A stretch of 64,000 nt of DNA from an uncultured Paraprevotella sp. (GCA_944321525.1 CALULQ010000006.1:56965-120964), one strand, 5' to 3'; counted from the stretch's first letter, positions 36,735 to 45,977 are shown. Made by a program: numbers and translations. The notes: generated from the sequence alone by a model not told the origin.

Positions 36735-36805
36735 GGTTCCCTGACCGAGTGGCTAGGTAACGGTCTGCAAAACCGTCTACAGCAGTTCGAATCTGCTGGG
36801 AACCT
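36735..36805 (+). tRNA. tRNA-Cys (GCA), second copy
   Basis: Identical 71-base copy, 19 bases downstream of the first, so probably a single transcript processed into two tRNAs. Confidence 0.95.
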
Positions 36806-36809
36806 CTTC

Positions 36810-36855
36810 GGGCATCGGCTAATCAGTGGCACGCTGATTAGCCGATGCCCTTTAT
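36810..36855. terminator. Bidirectional terminator between tRNA-Cys and AraC gene
   Basis: A perfect 17-base-pair stem: GGGCATCGGCTAATCAG (36810-36826) pairs with 36834-36850 around a 7-base loop. The last four codons and stop of the AraC gene lie inside the right arm (stop at 36838-36840). Confidence 0.8.
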
Positions 36856-37737
36856 GGAGTCGCCTTCCACGGTCTGGCTGTGGCGCGCCTCCTTGCGGTA
36901 TTCATTGGGCGTGATGCCTGTCACTTTCTTGAATACCCTATTAAAATAAGAGAAGTCCTCGAACCCCACCGAAAGCGCGATTTCCTTGATGGGTTGGCTC
37001 TCGGTGATGAGCAACAGCTGCGCCCGTTCTATCTTGCGTTGGATGATGAAATTCACCGGCGTCGTGCCCGTCTCTTTCTTGAATATGCGTATGAAATAAT
37101 TCTTGGACACGTAGAGCATCTCGGCGATGTCCTCTATGTTGATGCTTTCCGACATGTGGTCGCGGATGTACAGGATGGCCTTTTTCACCCTGACGTCCAT
37201 GCCCGTGATTTTCGGCGTGGCCGTCTGGAAGAACGGCGCGAGCAAGAGGTAGACCACTCCCCTCGACGCCATCTTGTTGTACATCGGCCTTTGCTTGTTC
37301 TTGAGCAGGTTCGAGGCCAGGGTGGCGCTGTTGTCATACGTCGACGGGTTGGACTGCGGCAACTTCATGGTGGGGTTCAGGCTGCAAAGCCTCTCGAAGG
37401 CCGAGAGTTCCAGCTCGCTCCCCTCCACCTCCTCGGGCAGGTTCCAGTCCTCCAGGAAGAGATGCACCGACTGCGGCGCTTCGTAGATATGCACATAATA
37501 GTGGCTGAAGGTCGAGTCACAAGCATAGCTGTGCTTCGTGAACGGGGGGATGAAGTACATGCAGCCCGGCCGGAGCCTGATGACCCGGTCGGCCATGATG
37601 ACATTGGCGTAGCCCTCCGTCACGTAGTAAAGCCGTGCGAAGGGGCTGCTCACGTTTTTCCAATTCCAGTCGGCAACATGCCGGGCGAGTCCCACGTTGA
37701 GGACAAACGGGTGAAATGTGTCTATATTGAACTCCAT
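36838..37737 (-). CDS. AraC-family transcriptional regulator
   Basis: 299 aa. The N-terminal half is a cupin-like ligand-binding domain (YYVTEGYANVIM, CMYFIPPFTKHSYACDS); the C-terminal 100 residues carry two helix-turn-helix motifs (IEDIAEMLYVSKNYFIRIFKKETG and IKEIALSVGFEDFSYFNRVFKKVTG). It is divergent from the sugar-acid operon and probably activates it in response to a sugar or sugar acid. Its ATG lies only about 5 bases from the promoter box, so its mRNA may be leaderless. Confidence 0.9.
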   Translation of the reverse strand: MEFNIDTFHPFVLNVGLARHVADWNWKNVSSPFARLYYVTEGYANVIMADRVIRLRPGCMYFIPPFTKHSYACDSTFSHYYVHIYEAPQSVHLFLEDWNLPEEVEGSELELSAFERLCSLNPTMKLPQSNPSTYDNSATLASNLLKNKQRPMYNKMASRGVVYLLLAPFFQTATPKITGMDVRVKKAILYIRDHMSESINIEDIAEMLYVSKNYFIRIFKKETGTTPVNFIIQRKIERAQLLLITESQPIKEIALSVGFEDFSYFNRVFKKVTGITPNEYRKEARHSQTVEGDSIKGIG

Positions 37738-37742
37738 GGATG

Positions 37743-37750
37743 CAAAATTA
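37743..37750 (-). promoter_or_regulatory. -7 box of the AraC gene
   Basis: Minus-strand TAATTTTG whose last base is 5 bases before the start codon boundary, leaving almost no room for a leader. Confidence 0.55.
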
Positions 37751-37845
37751 GCCCAAATCTTGCTAAATCCGCACGATTTTTGTAAATTTGTTGACCCTGC
37801 AAGCCTAAAAAGTAGGAAAAAAAATCATTTTTGGCGATATAGTTC

Positions 37846-37876
37846 TTATCCGGGGCGATATTATCCAATCATATCC
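37846..37876 (+). promoter_or_regulatory. Possible AraC operator half-sites
   Basis: Three related hexamers, TTATCC at 37846 and 37861 and ATATCC at 37871, lie just upstream of the -7 box of the divergent operon. The spacing is 15 and 10 bases. Assignment as the regulator's binding site is inference. Confidence 0.35.
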
Positions 37877-37889
37877 GTCAATCATTTTA

Positions 37890-37897
37890 TAATTTTG
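37890..37897 (+). promoter_or_regulatory. -7 box of the L-galactose/uronate operon
   Basis: TAATTTTG, 46 bases before the aldo/keto reductase ATG. No good -33 TTG is visible, as expected for an activator-dependent promoter. Confidence 0.6.
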
Positions 37898-37943
37898 CAC
37901 AGAGAAATAAAGCAAGGTCTAACAAAACAAAAAAATCATTGCT

Positions 37944-38876
37944 ATGAAATATTCTTATTTAGGCAACACCGGAATGAAACTGCCGGTTCTGAGTTTCGGG
38001 GCATCCTCCCTGGGAGGCGTTTTCCACTCCATACGCGAAGCCGACGGCATCAAGGCGGTATACACCGCACTGGAGCTGGGGATGAACTTCATCGACGTGT
38101 CGCCCTACTACGGGCACTACAAGGCGGAAACCGTGCTGGGCAAAGCCCTGAAAGACATCCCGAGAGACAAATACCTGTTGTCGACCAAAGTGGGACGCTA
38201 CGGGAAAGACGGCGTCAACACATGGGACTATTCGGCCAAACGGGCGCAGGAAAGCGTGTACGAAAGCATGGAGCGCCTGAACATAGACCACATTGACCTC
38301 ATCAACGTGCACGACATCGAGTTCGCCGACCTCTCGCAAGTGGTCAACGAAACCTTGCCCGCGCTCGTGGAGCTCAGGGAGAAAGGCGTGGTGGGCCATG
38401 TGGGCATCACCGACCTGCAACTGGAAAACCTGAAGTGGGTCATCGACCATGTACCGGCCGGCACGGTGGAGAGCGTGCTCAACTTCTGCCACTATTCGCT
38501 CAACGACGACAAGCTGGTGGACTTCCTGGACTATTTCAAGGAAAAAGGCGTGGGCGTCATCAACGCTTCGCCTTTCTCCATGGGACTGCTGTCGCAGCGC
38601 GGGGCGCCCGACTGGCATCCGGCTCCCGAACCCTTGAAAGAGGCTTGCCGCAAAGCCGCCGAATACTGCAACCAGCAGGGATGCCCTATCGAGAAACTGG
38701 CCATCCAGTACTCCATCACCGAACCGCGCATCTGCTCCACGCTCTTCAGTTCGGCCAACCCGGAGAACATCCGCAAGAACGTGGAATACGTGGACGAACC
38801 CATCGACTGGGAACTGGTGCGCAAGGTGAAGGAAATCATCGGCGACCAGCTACGCGTTTCGTGGAAGAACACTTAA
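37944..38876 (+). CDS. Aldo/keto reductase, probable L-galactose dehydrogenase
   Basis: 310 aa TIM-barrel AKR. The catalytic tetrad region is recognisable (Asp in FIDVSPYYG with the Tyr, Lys in LLSTKVGRYG, His in INVHDIEF). Plant L-galactose dehydrogenases and the Bacteroides vulgatus enzyme share the FIDVSPYYG-type motif. Proposed reaction: L-galactose to L-galactono-1,5-lactone with NAD(P). First of five genes; the following lactonase-like and dehydrogenase genes support the assignment. L-fucose or D-arabinose are alternative substrates. Confidence 0.78.
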   Translation: MKYSYLGNTGMKLPVLSFGASSLGGVFHSIREADGIKAVYTALELGMNFIDVSPYYGHYKAETVLGKALKDIPRDKYLLSTKVGRYGKDGVNTWDYSAKRAQESVYESMERLNIDHIDLINVHDIEFADLSQVVNETLPALVELREKGVVGHVGITDLQLENLKWVIDHVPAGTVESVLNFCHYSLNDDKLVDFLDYFKEKGVGVINASPFSMGLLSQRGAPDWHPAPEPLKEACRKAAEYCNQQGCPIEKLAIQYSITEPRICSTLFSSANPENIRKNVEYVDEPIDWELVRKVKEIIGDQLRVSWKNT

Positions 38877-38897
38877 CGGGAAGGGAGGACTCTTGTC

Positions 38898-39821
38898 ATG
38901 GATTACACGATTATCGACGCACACTCCCACCTCTGGCTCTGGCAAGACACCGTGGTCGACGGGAAACCCATCCGGACCCTCTCGGGCGGGCGCTCCCTCT
39001 TCATGGGTGAAATACGGCAGATGCTCCCGCCCTTCATGACCGACGGACGGAACACGGCGGAAGTCTTCCTCTCCAACATGGACTATGCGCAGGTGGGCGC
39101 CGCCGTGGTCACCCAGGAATTCATCGACGGCATCCAGAACGACTATCTCTGGGAAGTGCAGCAGAAATATCCCGACCGCTTCCTGGTGTGCGGCATGTGC
39201 GAGTTCCGCAAGCCGGGCTTCCTGCCGCAGGCCGAAGAACTGATAAGGAAAGGCTTCCGCGCCATCAAGATTCCGGCGCAGCGCCTCAACCTGCCCGAGG
39301 GGCGGGTGTGGCTCAACAGCGACGAGATGATGGCCATGTTCCGCCTCATGGAAAGCCACGGCGTCATCCTGTCCATCGACATGATGGACGGCGACGCGCA
39401 GGTGGGCGAACTGGAGGAGGTGGTCCAGGAATGCCCCGGCCTGAAAGTGGCCATCGGGCATTTCGGAATGGTGACCGCCCCGCGGTGGGAAGAGCAAATC
39501 AAACTGGCCCGGCACAAAAACGTGTTCATCGAATCGGGAGGCATCACCTGGCTCTTCAACGACGAGTTCTACCCCTTCAAGGGAGCCGTGCGGGCTATCC
39601 GGGAAGCCGCCGGACTGGTGGGCATGGACAAGCTGATGTGGGGGTCCGACTACCCGCGCACCATCACGGCCATCACCTACCGCATGTCGTATGACTTCAT
39701 CACGAAAAGCAATGAACTGACCGACGAGGAAAAGCGGGCGTTCCTGGGAGGCAACGCGAAAGCCTTCTACGGGTTCGGCCCCCTGCCGCATCTGGAATAC
39801 ATCAAGAACATGTCGGAATGA
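38898..39821 (+). CDS. Amidohydrolase, probable L-galactono-1,5-lactonase
   Basis: 307 aa, amidohydrolase-2 (COG3618-like) family. Metal-site residues appear in IIDAHSHLWLW, AIGHFGM and WGSDYPRT. Members of this family hydrolyse sugar lactones such as L-fucono- or L-galactono-1,5-lactone. The start at 38898 follows a GGGAGGA sequence 10 bases upstream. It lies 21 bases after the aldo/keto reductase. Confidence 0.78.
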   Translation: MDYTIIDAHSHLWLWQDTVVDGKPIRTLSGGRSLFMGEIRQMLPPFMTDGRNTAEVFLSNMDYAQVGAAVVTQEFIDGIQNDYLWEVQQKYPDRFLVCGMCEFRKPGFLPQAEELIRKGFRAIKIPAQRLNLPEGRVWLNSDEMMAMFRLMESHGVILSIDMMDGDAQVGELEEVVQECPGLKVAIGHFGMVTAPRWEEQIKLARHKNVFIESGGITWLFNDEFYPFKGAVRAIREAAGLVGMDKLMWGSDYPRTITAITYRMSYDFITKSNELTDEEKRAFLGGNAKAFYGFGPLPHLEYIKNMSE

Positions 39822-39869
39822 CGCACGCGCCTTCCGGCGTAACCATAAACTTAAACCATAACAAAAGAA

Positions 39870-40886
39870 ATGAAAGCTTTACAAATCACAGCTCCGTTCC
39901 AAGCGTCGCTCACGGAAATCGAACAACCCGCCTGCGCCGACGGAGAAGTATTGTTACGCATCAAATACGTAGGATTCTGCGGCTCGGACCTCAACACGTT
40001 CCGCGGCATGAACCCCATGGTGAAGATGCCGGTGATTCCGGGACACGAAGTGGGCGCCGTCATTGAATCGGTAGGTGCCGGCGTGCCGGACTTCCTGAAA
40101 CCGGGACTGGCCGTCACGGTCAACCCCTACACCAACTGCGGCAAGTGCGCCGCATGCCGCAACGGACGCGTGAACGCCTGCGAGCACAACGAGACCTTCG
40201 GAGTGCAACGCAACGGCACCATGACCGAACTGGTGGCCGTGCCCTGGCAGAAAGTGATTGTGGCCGAAGGGCTGTCGGCACGCGACTGCGCGCTCGTGGA
40301 ACCGCTGAGCGTGGGCTTCCACGCCGTGTCCCGTGCGCAAGTGACGGACATCGACACGGTCGTGGTCATCGGCTGCGGCATGGTGGGCCTCGGCGCCATC
40401 ACCCGTTCCGCCATCCGTGGCGCAAAAGTCATCGCCGTGGACATCGACGACGAGAAGCTCGAAGTGGCACGCCAGCTGGGAGCTACCTACACCCTGAACT
40501 CCAAAACGGAGGACATGCACGCCATGGTGCAAAAGTACACCAACGGCTTCGGGGCCGACGTCATCATCGAGGCCGTGGGCAATCCGGCCACCTACGTGGC
40601 GGCCGTCGAGGAAGTGGCCTTCACCGGGCGCGTGGTCTACATCGGCTATGCCAAGGCCGACGTGGCCTACCAGACCAAACTGTTCGTGCAGAAAGAACTG
40701 GACATCCGCGGGTCGCGCAACGCGCAGCCGTCCGACTTCCGCGCCGTCATCAACTATCTGCAAAAGGGCACGTGCCCCATGGACAAGCTCGTCACAGCCG
40801 TGACCGAACCGGAACAAGCCCCTGCCATGCTGCAACAATGGGCCGACAACCCGGGCAAAGTGTTCCGCATATTGGTGAAGTTTTAA
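39870..40886 (+). CDS. Zinc alcohol dehydrogenase, probable L-galactonate 5-dehydrogenase
   Basis: 338 aa medium-chain dehydrogenase. Catalytic zinc ligands: Cys in VGFCGSD, His-Glu in GHEVG; the structural zinc lobe has NPYTNCGKCAACRNGRVNAC. The NAD-binding Rossmann motif is GCGMVGLGAI. Context suggests oxidation of L-galactonate to D-tagaturonate, the substrate of the next gene's enzyme. Confidence 0.82.
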   Translation: MKALQITAPFQASLTEIEQPACADGEVLLRIKYVGFCGSDLNTFRGMNPMVKMPVIPGHEVGAVIESVGAGVPDFLKPGLAVTVNPYTNCGKCAACRNGRVNACEHNETFGVQRNGTMTELVAVPWQKVIVAEGLSARDCALVEPLSVGFHAVSRAQVTDIDTVVVIGCGMVGLGAITRSAIRGAKVIAVDIDDEKLEVARQLGATYTLNSKTEDMHAMVQKYTNGFGADVIIEAVGNPATYVAAVEEVAFTGRVVYIGYAKADVAYQTKLFVQKELDIRGSRNAQPSDFRAVINYLQKGTCPMDKLVTAVTEPEQAPAMLQQWADNPGKVFRILVKF

Positions 40887-40916
40887 TGAATACCGTTTTA
40901 AACAAACCCAACTGCA

Positions 40917-42359
40917 ATGTTAGCATTAAATAAGGATACGGCCTCCAAAACCATACGGCCGGAGAAAATCATCCAGTTCGGCGAAGGCAACTTCCTGCGC
41001 GCCTTTGTCGATTGGATTGTGTCGAAAATGGACGAAAGCACGGACTTCAACGGAAGCGTGGTGGTCGTGCAGCCCATCGCAAAAGGGAAAGTGGACATGC
41101 TCAACAGCCAGGACGGACTCTACCATGTCAACTTGCAAGGCATCGGAAACGGGAAGGCCGTCAACTCTTTCCGCCTCGTCGATGTCATCAGCCGCGGACT
41201 CAACCCCTACACCCACTTCGACGAATACCTGAAGTTGGCTGAACAGCCTGAGATGCGCTTCGTCATCTCCAACACCACCGAGGCCGGCATCGCTTTCGAC
41301 CCGGAGTGCAAGCTGTCCGACCGCCCCGCGTCGTCTTACCCGGGCAAGCTGACGCAGTTGCTCTACCATCGGTTCCGCCATTTCCAAGGCGACCCGACGA
41401 AAGGCCTCATCATCTTCCCCTGTGAACTGATTTTCCTGAACGGGCATAAACTGAAAGAGACCATAGAGCAATACATCCGGCTTTGGGAACTGGGCCCCGA
41501 GTTCGACGAATGGTTCCACCTGTCTTGTGGCGTATATGCCACCCTCGTGGACCGCATCGTCCCCGGATTCCCGGCCAAGACCATCGACTCCATCAAGGAA
41601 CAGTTGCAATACGACGACAACCTGGTCGTGCAAGGCGAAGTGTTCCACCTTTGGGTCATCGAGGCACCGGAAAGCGTGGCGCAGGAATTCCCCGCGGCCG
41701 CATGCGGACTCAACGTGAAGTTCGTGCCCGACGAAACTCCCTACCACCAGCGCAAGGTGACGCTGCTCAACGGTCCGCACACGCTGCTCTCGCCCGTAGC
41801 TTATCTTTCGGGAGTGGACATCGTGCGCGATGCCTGCCACGACGAACTCGTCGGCCCCTACATCCACAAGGTGATGTATGACGAACTGCTCGAGACCTTG
41901 GACCTGCCCAAAGACGAACTGCTGCAATTTGCCGACAACGTGATGGAACGCTTCACCAACCCATACGTGGACCACAAGGTGACGTCCATCATGCTCAACG
42001 CCTTCTCCAAGTTCGCCACGCGCGACCTCCCCGGACTGAAGGAATACCTGAAGCGGAAAGGCACGCTGCCCACAGGCATCGTATTCGGGCTGGCTGCACT
42101 CATTACCTATTATAAAGGAGGCAAACGGGCCGACGGAGCGGACATCACGCCCGACGACGCGCCCGAAGTGGTGGCACTGCTCGCCGACTTGTGGAAGGGC
42201 GGCAAGCCGCAGGACGTGGCTTCCGGAGTGCTGGGCGCATGCGACTTGTGGGGAGAAGACCTACGCCAGATACCGGGACTGACCGACCTGCTGGCACGCT
42301 ATTTGGAAGACATCCTGCTTCTGGGCATGCGGAAAGCACTCGGACAAATCATGGGTTGA
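40917..42359 (+). CDS. uxaB: Tagaturonate reductase (altronate oxidoreductase)
   Basis: 480 aa, polyol/mannitol dehydrogenase superfamily. N-terminal FGEGNFLRAFVDW nucleotide-binding motif, the catalytic Lys region KVTLLNGPHTLLSP and C-terminal helices fit UxaB, which reduces D-tagaturonate to D-altronate with NADH. It is followed 13 bases on by uxaA. Confidence 0.92.
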   Translation: MLALNKDTASKTIRPEKIIQFGEGNFLRAFVDWIVSKMDESTDFNGSVVVVQPIAKGKVDMLNSQDGLYHVNLQGIGNGKAVNSFRLVDVISRGLNPYTHFDEYLKLAEQPEMRFVISNTTEAGIAFDPECKLSDRPASSYPGKLTQLLYHRFRHFQGDPTKGLIIFPCELIFLNGHKLKETIEQYIRLWELGPEFDEWFHLSCGVYATLVDRIVPGFPAKTIDSIKEQLQYDDNLVVQGEVFHLWVIEAPESVAQEFPAAACGLNVKFVPDETPYHQRKVTLLNGPHTLLSPVAYLSGVDIVRDACHDELVGPYIHKVMYDELLETLDLPKDELLQFADNVMERFTNPYVDHKVTSIMLNAFSKFATRDLPGLKEYLKRKGTLPTGIVFGLAALITYYKGGKRADGADITPDDAPEVVALLADLWKGGKPQDVASGVLGACDLWGEDLRQIPGLTDLLARYLEDILLLGMRKALGQIMG

Positions 42360-42372
42360 CAACAGGAAAGCC

Positions 42373-43860
42373 ATGCTGAAATACATCCTTATACATCCCT
42401 CCGACAACGTAGCCGTTGCCTTGGAAGACATCCAGGAAGGCGAAGAAATCTTTTGCGGAGGACAGGAAGTACGGGTCGCGGAAAGCATCCCGGCAGGTCA
42501 TAAAGTGGCCGTCAAAGATATCCGGAAAGGAGAGAATGTCATCAAATACGGATACCCCATCGGGCATGCCACGACCGACATCGCCCAAGGCGAATGGGTG
42601 AACGAGAATGTGCTCAAGACCAACTTGGAAGGCATCACCCAATACCGGTACACGCCCACTTTCGTGACCACGACTCCGATGCCGTCCACAAAGACATTCG
42701 ACGGCTACGTCAGGAAAAACGGAAACGTAGGCGTAAGGAACGAGCTATGGATTATCCCCACCGTGGGATGCGTAAACGGAGTGGCCGAGAAACTTGCACG
42801 CATGATGAACGAGGAGACGGGGGCGCGCTACATTGACGGCATCGTGGCCTTCCCGCACAACTACGGCTGTTCGCAACTGGGGGACGACCACGAGAACACT
42901 CGCCGCATCCTGCGCGACATGGTGCTCCACCCCAATGCGGGCGGCGTGCTCGTGATAGGACTGGGCTGCGAAAACAATCAGCCCGAAGAGTTCATGAAGA
43001 CGCTCGGCGACTACGACCGGAAACGCATACGGCTCATGGTGTGCCAGAAGGAAACAGACGAAATCTCACGCGGAATGGAGATCCTCAGGGAACTGTACGC
43101 GGGAATGATTAACGACTGCCGCACGCCGGTTTCCATGGACAAGCTGAGAATCGGGCTGAAGTGCGGAGGCTCCGACGGCCTTTCGGGCATCACCGCCAAC
43201 CCACTCTTGGGAATGTTTTCCGACTATCTCGTGAACCATGGCGGTACCACGGTGCTCACCGAGGTGCCGGAAATGTTCGGCGCGGAAACGCTCCTGATGA
43301 ACCGGTGCAAGGACGAGCAGACATTCCAAGAGACCGTGGCGCTCATTAACGATTTCAAGGCCTACTTCATCAGCCACAACCAACCCATCTCGGAGAACCC
43401 TTCGCCGGGCAACCGCGCGGGAGGCATCTCCACGCTGGAAGAAAAGTCGCTGGGATGCACCCAGAAATCCGGCTCGGCGCCCGTCAGCGCCGTGCTGAAA
43501 TATGGCGACATCATCACCAACCACGGGCTGCACCTGCTCAGTGCGCCGGGCAACGACTTGGTGGCCAGCACGGCCCTCGCCGCTGCCGGATGCCACATCG
43601 TGCTCTTCACCACGGGCCGCGGAACGCCTTTCGGCACATTCGTCCCTACGGCGAAAATCGCCACCCACACCTCCTTGGCGGTGGACAAAAGCAACTGGAT
43701 AGACTTCAACGCCGGCACACTGGTGGAGGGCGAGGCCATGCCCGACGTGCTGGAGCGCTTCACCGACTTCGTCTTGGCCGTGGCCAGCGGGCAGCAGACA
43801 AAAAACGAAAAGAGCGGCTACCGCGACTTTGCCATCTTCAAGTCCGGTGTCACTTTGTGA
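42373..43860 (+). CDS. uxaA: Altronate dehydratase
   Basis: 495 aa. An N-terminal SAF domain (residues 1-75) precedes the UxaA/GarD catalytic domain: GCVNGVAEKLA, FPHNYGCSQLGDDHENTRR, GLGCENNQ and GLKCGGSDGLSGITANP. Converts D-altronate to 2-keto-3-deoxy-D-gluconate; iron-dependent in characterised members. Kinase and aldolase genes for the product are not in the window. Confidence 0.94.
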   Translation: MLKYILIHPSDNVAVALEDIQEGEEIFCGGQEVRVAESIPAGHKVAVKDIRKGENVIKYGYPIGHATTDIAQGEWVNENVLKTNLEGITQYRYTPTFVTTTPMPSTKTFDGYVRKNGNVGVRNELWIIPTVGCVNGVAEKLARMMNEETGARYIDGIVAFPHNYGCSQLGDDHENTRRILRDMVLHPNAGGVLVIGLGCENNQPEEFMKTLGDYDRKRIRLMVCQKETDEISRGMEILRELYAGMINDCRTPVSMDKLRIGLKCGGSDGLSGITANPLLGMFSDYLVNHGGTTVLTEVPEMFGAETLLMNRCKDEQTFQETVALINDFKAYFISHNQPISENPSPGNRAGGISTLEEKSLGCTQKSGSAPVSAVLKYGDIITNHGLHLLSAPGNDLVASTALAAAGCHIVLFTTGRGTPFGTFVPTAKIATHTSLAVDKSNWIDFNAGTLVEGEAMPDVLERFTDFVLAVASGQQTKNEKSGYRDFAIFKSGVTL

Positions 43861-43866
43861 ACAATC

Positions 43867-43908
43867 AACTTGCCGTCCCGTACATTACGCGGGACGGCAA
43901 GTTTTTTA
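43867..43908 (+). terminator. Terminator after uxaA
   Basis: A 14-base-pair perfect stem (43867-43880 with 43890-43903), 9-base loop, then a run of six T beginning at the stem base. Confidence 0.92.
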
Positions 43909-43942
43909 TCCTCCTCCCCATTACCCTTTCCGCAAAAAGGAC

Positions 43943-43950
43943 TATCTTTG
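43943..43950 (+). promoter_or_regulatory. -7 box of the Nudix gene
   Basis: TATCTTTG, 35 bases upstream of the Nudix hydrolase ATG. Confidence 0.62.
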
Positions 43951-43985
43951 TCCGCAGTTCAGAACTTCTTAAAACGAAAAACTAT

Positions 43986-44540
43986 ATGGAGCACGACAAA
44001 GAGAAATGGGAAATACTCCACAGCGAATACCTCATCCGACGCCCGTGGCTGACGGCCCGGCGCGACAAAGTGCGCCTGCCCAACGGCGTGGTAAATGATG
44101 AATACTACGTGCTGGAATATCCGGACTGGATCAACGTGATTGCCCTGACCGAAGAAGGCCAATTCGTCATGGAAAGGCAATACCGCCACGGACTGCAAGG
44201 GACGGGGTATGAAATCTGCGCCGGCGTCTGCGAAAAAGGCGAAACGCCCTTGGAAGCCGCACAAAGGGAACTGCACGAAGAAACCGGATTCGGCGGCGGG
44301 GAATGGACTGAACTGATGAGCATTTCAGCCAATACGTCCAGCACGAACAACCTCTGCCACTGCTTCGTGGCCACTGGTGTGCGCCGACTGGCCGCACCAC
44401 ACCAGGAAGCCACAGAAGACATCAGCGTCCATCTGCTCGGCACAGACGAAGTACGACGACTGCTCACCGACGGGGAAATCAAACAAGCCACCATGCTGGC
44501 CCCCTTGTGGCGCTACTTCGCGGAGCACCATTTACTGTAA
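43986..44540 (+). CDS. Nudix hydrolase
   Basis: 184 aa from the ATG at 43986. A complete Nudix box lies at residues 80-102 (G-x5-E-x7-REL-x-EE-x-GF). The flanking sequence (MERQYRHGLQG and the ending LAPLWRYF) resembles ADP-ribose pyrophosphatase-type members. It has its own promoter and terminator, so it is a monocistronic gene. Confidence 0.88.
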   Translation: MEHDKEKWEILHSEYLIRRPWLTARRDKVRLPNGVVNDEYYVLEYPDWINVIALTEEGQFVMERQYRHGLQGTGYEICAGVCEKGETPLEAAQRELHEETGFGGGEWTELMSISANTSSTNNLCHCFVATGVRRLAAPHQEATEDISVHLLGTDEVRRLLTDGEIKQATMLAPLWRYFAEHHLL

Positions 44541-44608
44541 CATCCGGAACAACAGTTGTTCATCCACAAGCCACCGTTGACGAAAAGAACCGTGTGGTTC
44601 ATGAAAAG

Positions 44609-44642
44609 CAGAACGGACAATTCGGCTTTCCGTCCTGTTTTT
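44609..44642 (+). terminator. Terminator after the Nudix gene
   Basis: Arms CAGAACGGA (44609-44617) and TCCGTCCTG (44629-44637) pair with one mismatch around an 11-base loop and are followed by five T. Confidence 0.7.
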
Positions 44643-44935
44643 CTTATCTTCGCCAACAGACGAACCAATACCTTACGCTTATGGAATGAAACAAGGCCAA
44701 GAGAAACAGAGGCATACAAATAAGGTCGTTAACTGCTGCCCATTAGAGTGAAAGATTCTACTTCTCCACAAAAGGCGACGGGTCGCCTCAACAAGGGTTC
44801 CGGAACGTCGCATGGGCAACAAGCAGAAGCCAGCTCCACACCTTTTTCTGTTCCCGGCCTCTCCCCCTCCCGACTTTCCTTTCCACACGAACCGCCTTGA
44901 GGAGTTGCAGGCTTATCATCTTATAATCTAACGAA
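44643..44935. other. Intergenic stretch without recognised gene
   Basis: About 290 bases between the Nudix terminator and the leucine-rich repeat gene. Short open frames here lack homology-like features. No TAnnTTTG box close to the next start is visible, so its promoter is unclear. Confidence 0.5.
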
Positions 44936-45793
44936 ATGAACTTTGCAAATAGAATCACACTTTCCGCTCTCGTGTTCCTACTGTTCACCTCCAGTGCATG
45001 GGCACAATTCTTCGAATACGGAAGCATGACGTTTCTCGGCAATCCGCTGGACAAGACCGCTCAAATCATGGATTGCAAAACCAGCATCTCGGGCGACCTC
45101 GTGATACCCGAAACCGTGGAAGGACTCACAGTGACAGCCATCAGCACTGCGGCTTTTGAGAACTGCAACAAGCTCACCTCGGTGAAAATCCCCAATACCG
45201 TGACCACCATCTGGTCGGAGGCCTTCAAGGACTGCTACAATCTGCAATCCGTCCAATTATCCACCGCCCTCACGGAACTTGTTTCAGGCACATTTGAAAA
45301 TTGCAGGAGTCTGTCCGCCGTCGACATCCCGACCTCCGTCACGGAAATCGGTTATACCGTTTTTCAAGGATGTAGCAGCTTGTCTTCCGTGACAATCCCC
45401 AACAGCGTCAAGACGATAGGTTTAGGAGCTTTTGAGAATTGCAGGAGCCTGGCAAACATTGAGATTCCGTCGTCCGTAACGGATGTGGGCCAAAGTGCAT
45501 TCTCCGGCTGCACCGCCCTGACGTCAATCGTGCTACCCAACTCCGTCACAAAAATAGGTTCAAGTGCCTTCAAGGGTTGCACCTCCCTCGCTTCGGCCGT
45601 ATTGCCCGACTCCATCACGGACATAGGAACCTCAATGTTTGACGGCTGCACGAACCTGACCGAAGTGGAAATACCCGGTAACGTGGAACGAATATATAAT
45701 TATGCCTTCCGGGGTTGCAGCAATTTAAAGGAAATATCAATCCCCAATTCCGTCACTTTTTTCTATTCCAATGTCTTCGAGAATTGTAATTAG
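44936..45793 (+). CDS. Secreted BspA-type leucine-rich repeat protein
   Basis: 285 aa. Signal peptide ending near SSAWA, then about ten tandem LRR_5 repeats of 23 residues (for example SLSSVTIPNSVKTIGLGAFENC). The protein stops immediately after the last repeat, with no C-terminal sorting or anchoring domain, so it may be truncated; the mobile element begins close behind it. BspA-like proteins are surface adhesins or ligand binders. Confidence 0.88.
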   Translation: MNFANRITLSALVFLLFTSSAWAQFFEYGSMTFLGNPLDKTAQIMDCKTSISGDLVIPETVEGLTVTAISTAAFENCNKLTSVKIPNTVTTIWSEAFKDCYNLQSVQLSTALTELVSGTFENCRSLSAVDIPTSVTEIGYTVFQGCSSLSSVTIPNSVKTIGLGAFENCRSLANIEIPSSVTDVGQSAFSGCTALTSIVLPNSVTKIGSSAFKGCTSLASAVLPDSITDIGTSMFDGCTNLTEVEIPGNVERIYNYAFRGCSNLKEISIPNSVTFFYSNVFENCN

Positions 45794-45837
45794 AGCCGTA
45801 TAACCAACTACAAACTACCACGACTAACCATCTGAAA

Positions 45838-45854
45838 GTATTGATTTTCAATAC
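45838..45854. repeat. Short inverted repeat near left edge of the mobile element
   Basis: GTATTGA-TTT-TCAATAC, a 7-base-pair perfect inverted repeat 45 bases after the LRR gene. It could be a weak terminator (no T-run follows) or a recombinase core near the attachment site. Confidence 0.4.
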
Positions 45855-45977
45855 CATTCCATTTTTAACACTTCACGGGTACTTTTTGGATTTCCCTGAC
45901 TTTCAGTATATTTTTGCAACGTATTTCTACCGCAGAGAACTTTCACGGCTTGCGGAATGTGACGAATGTCGGACAGA

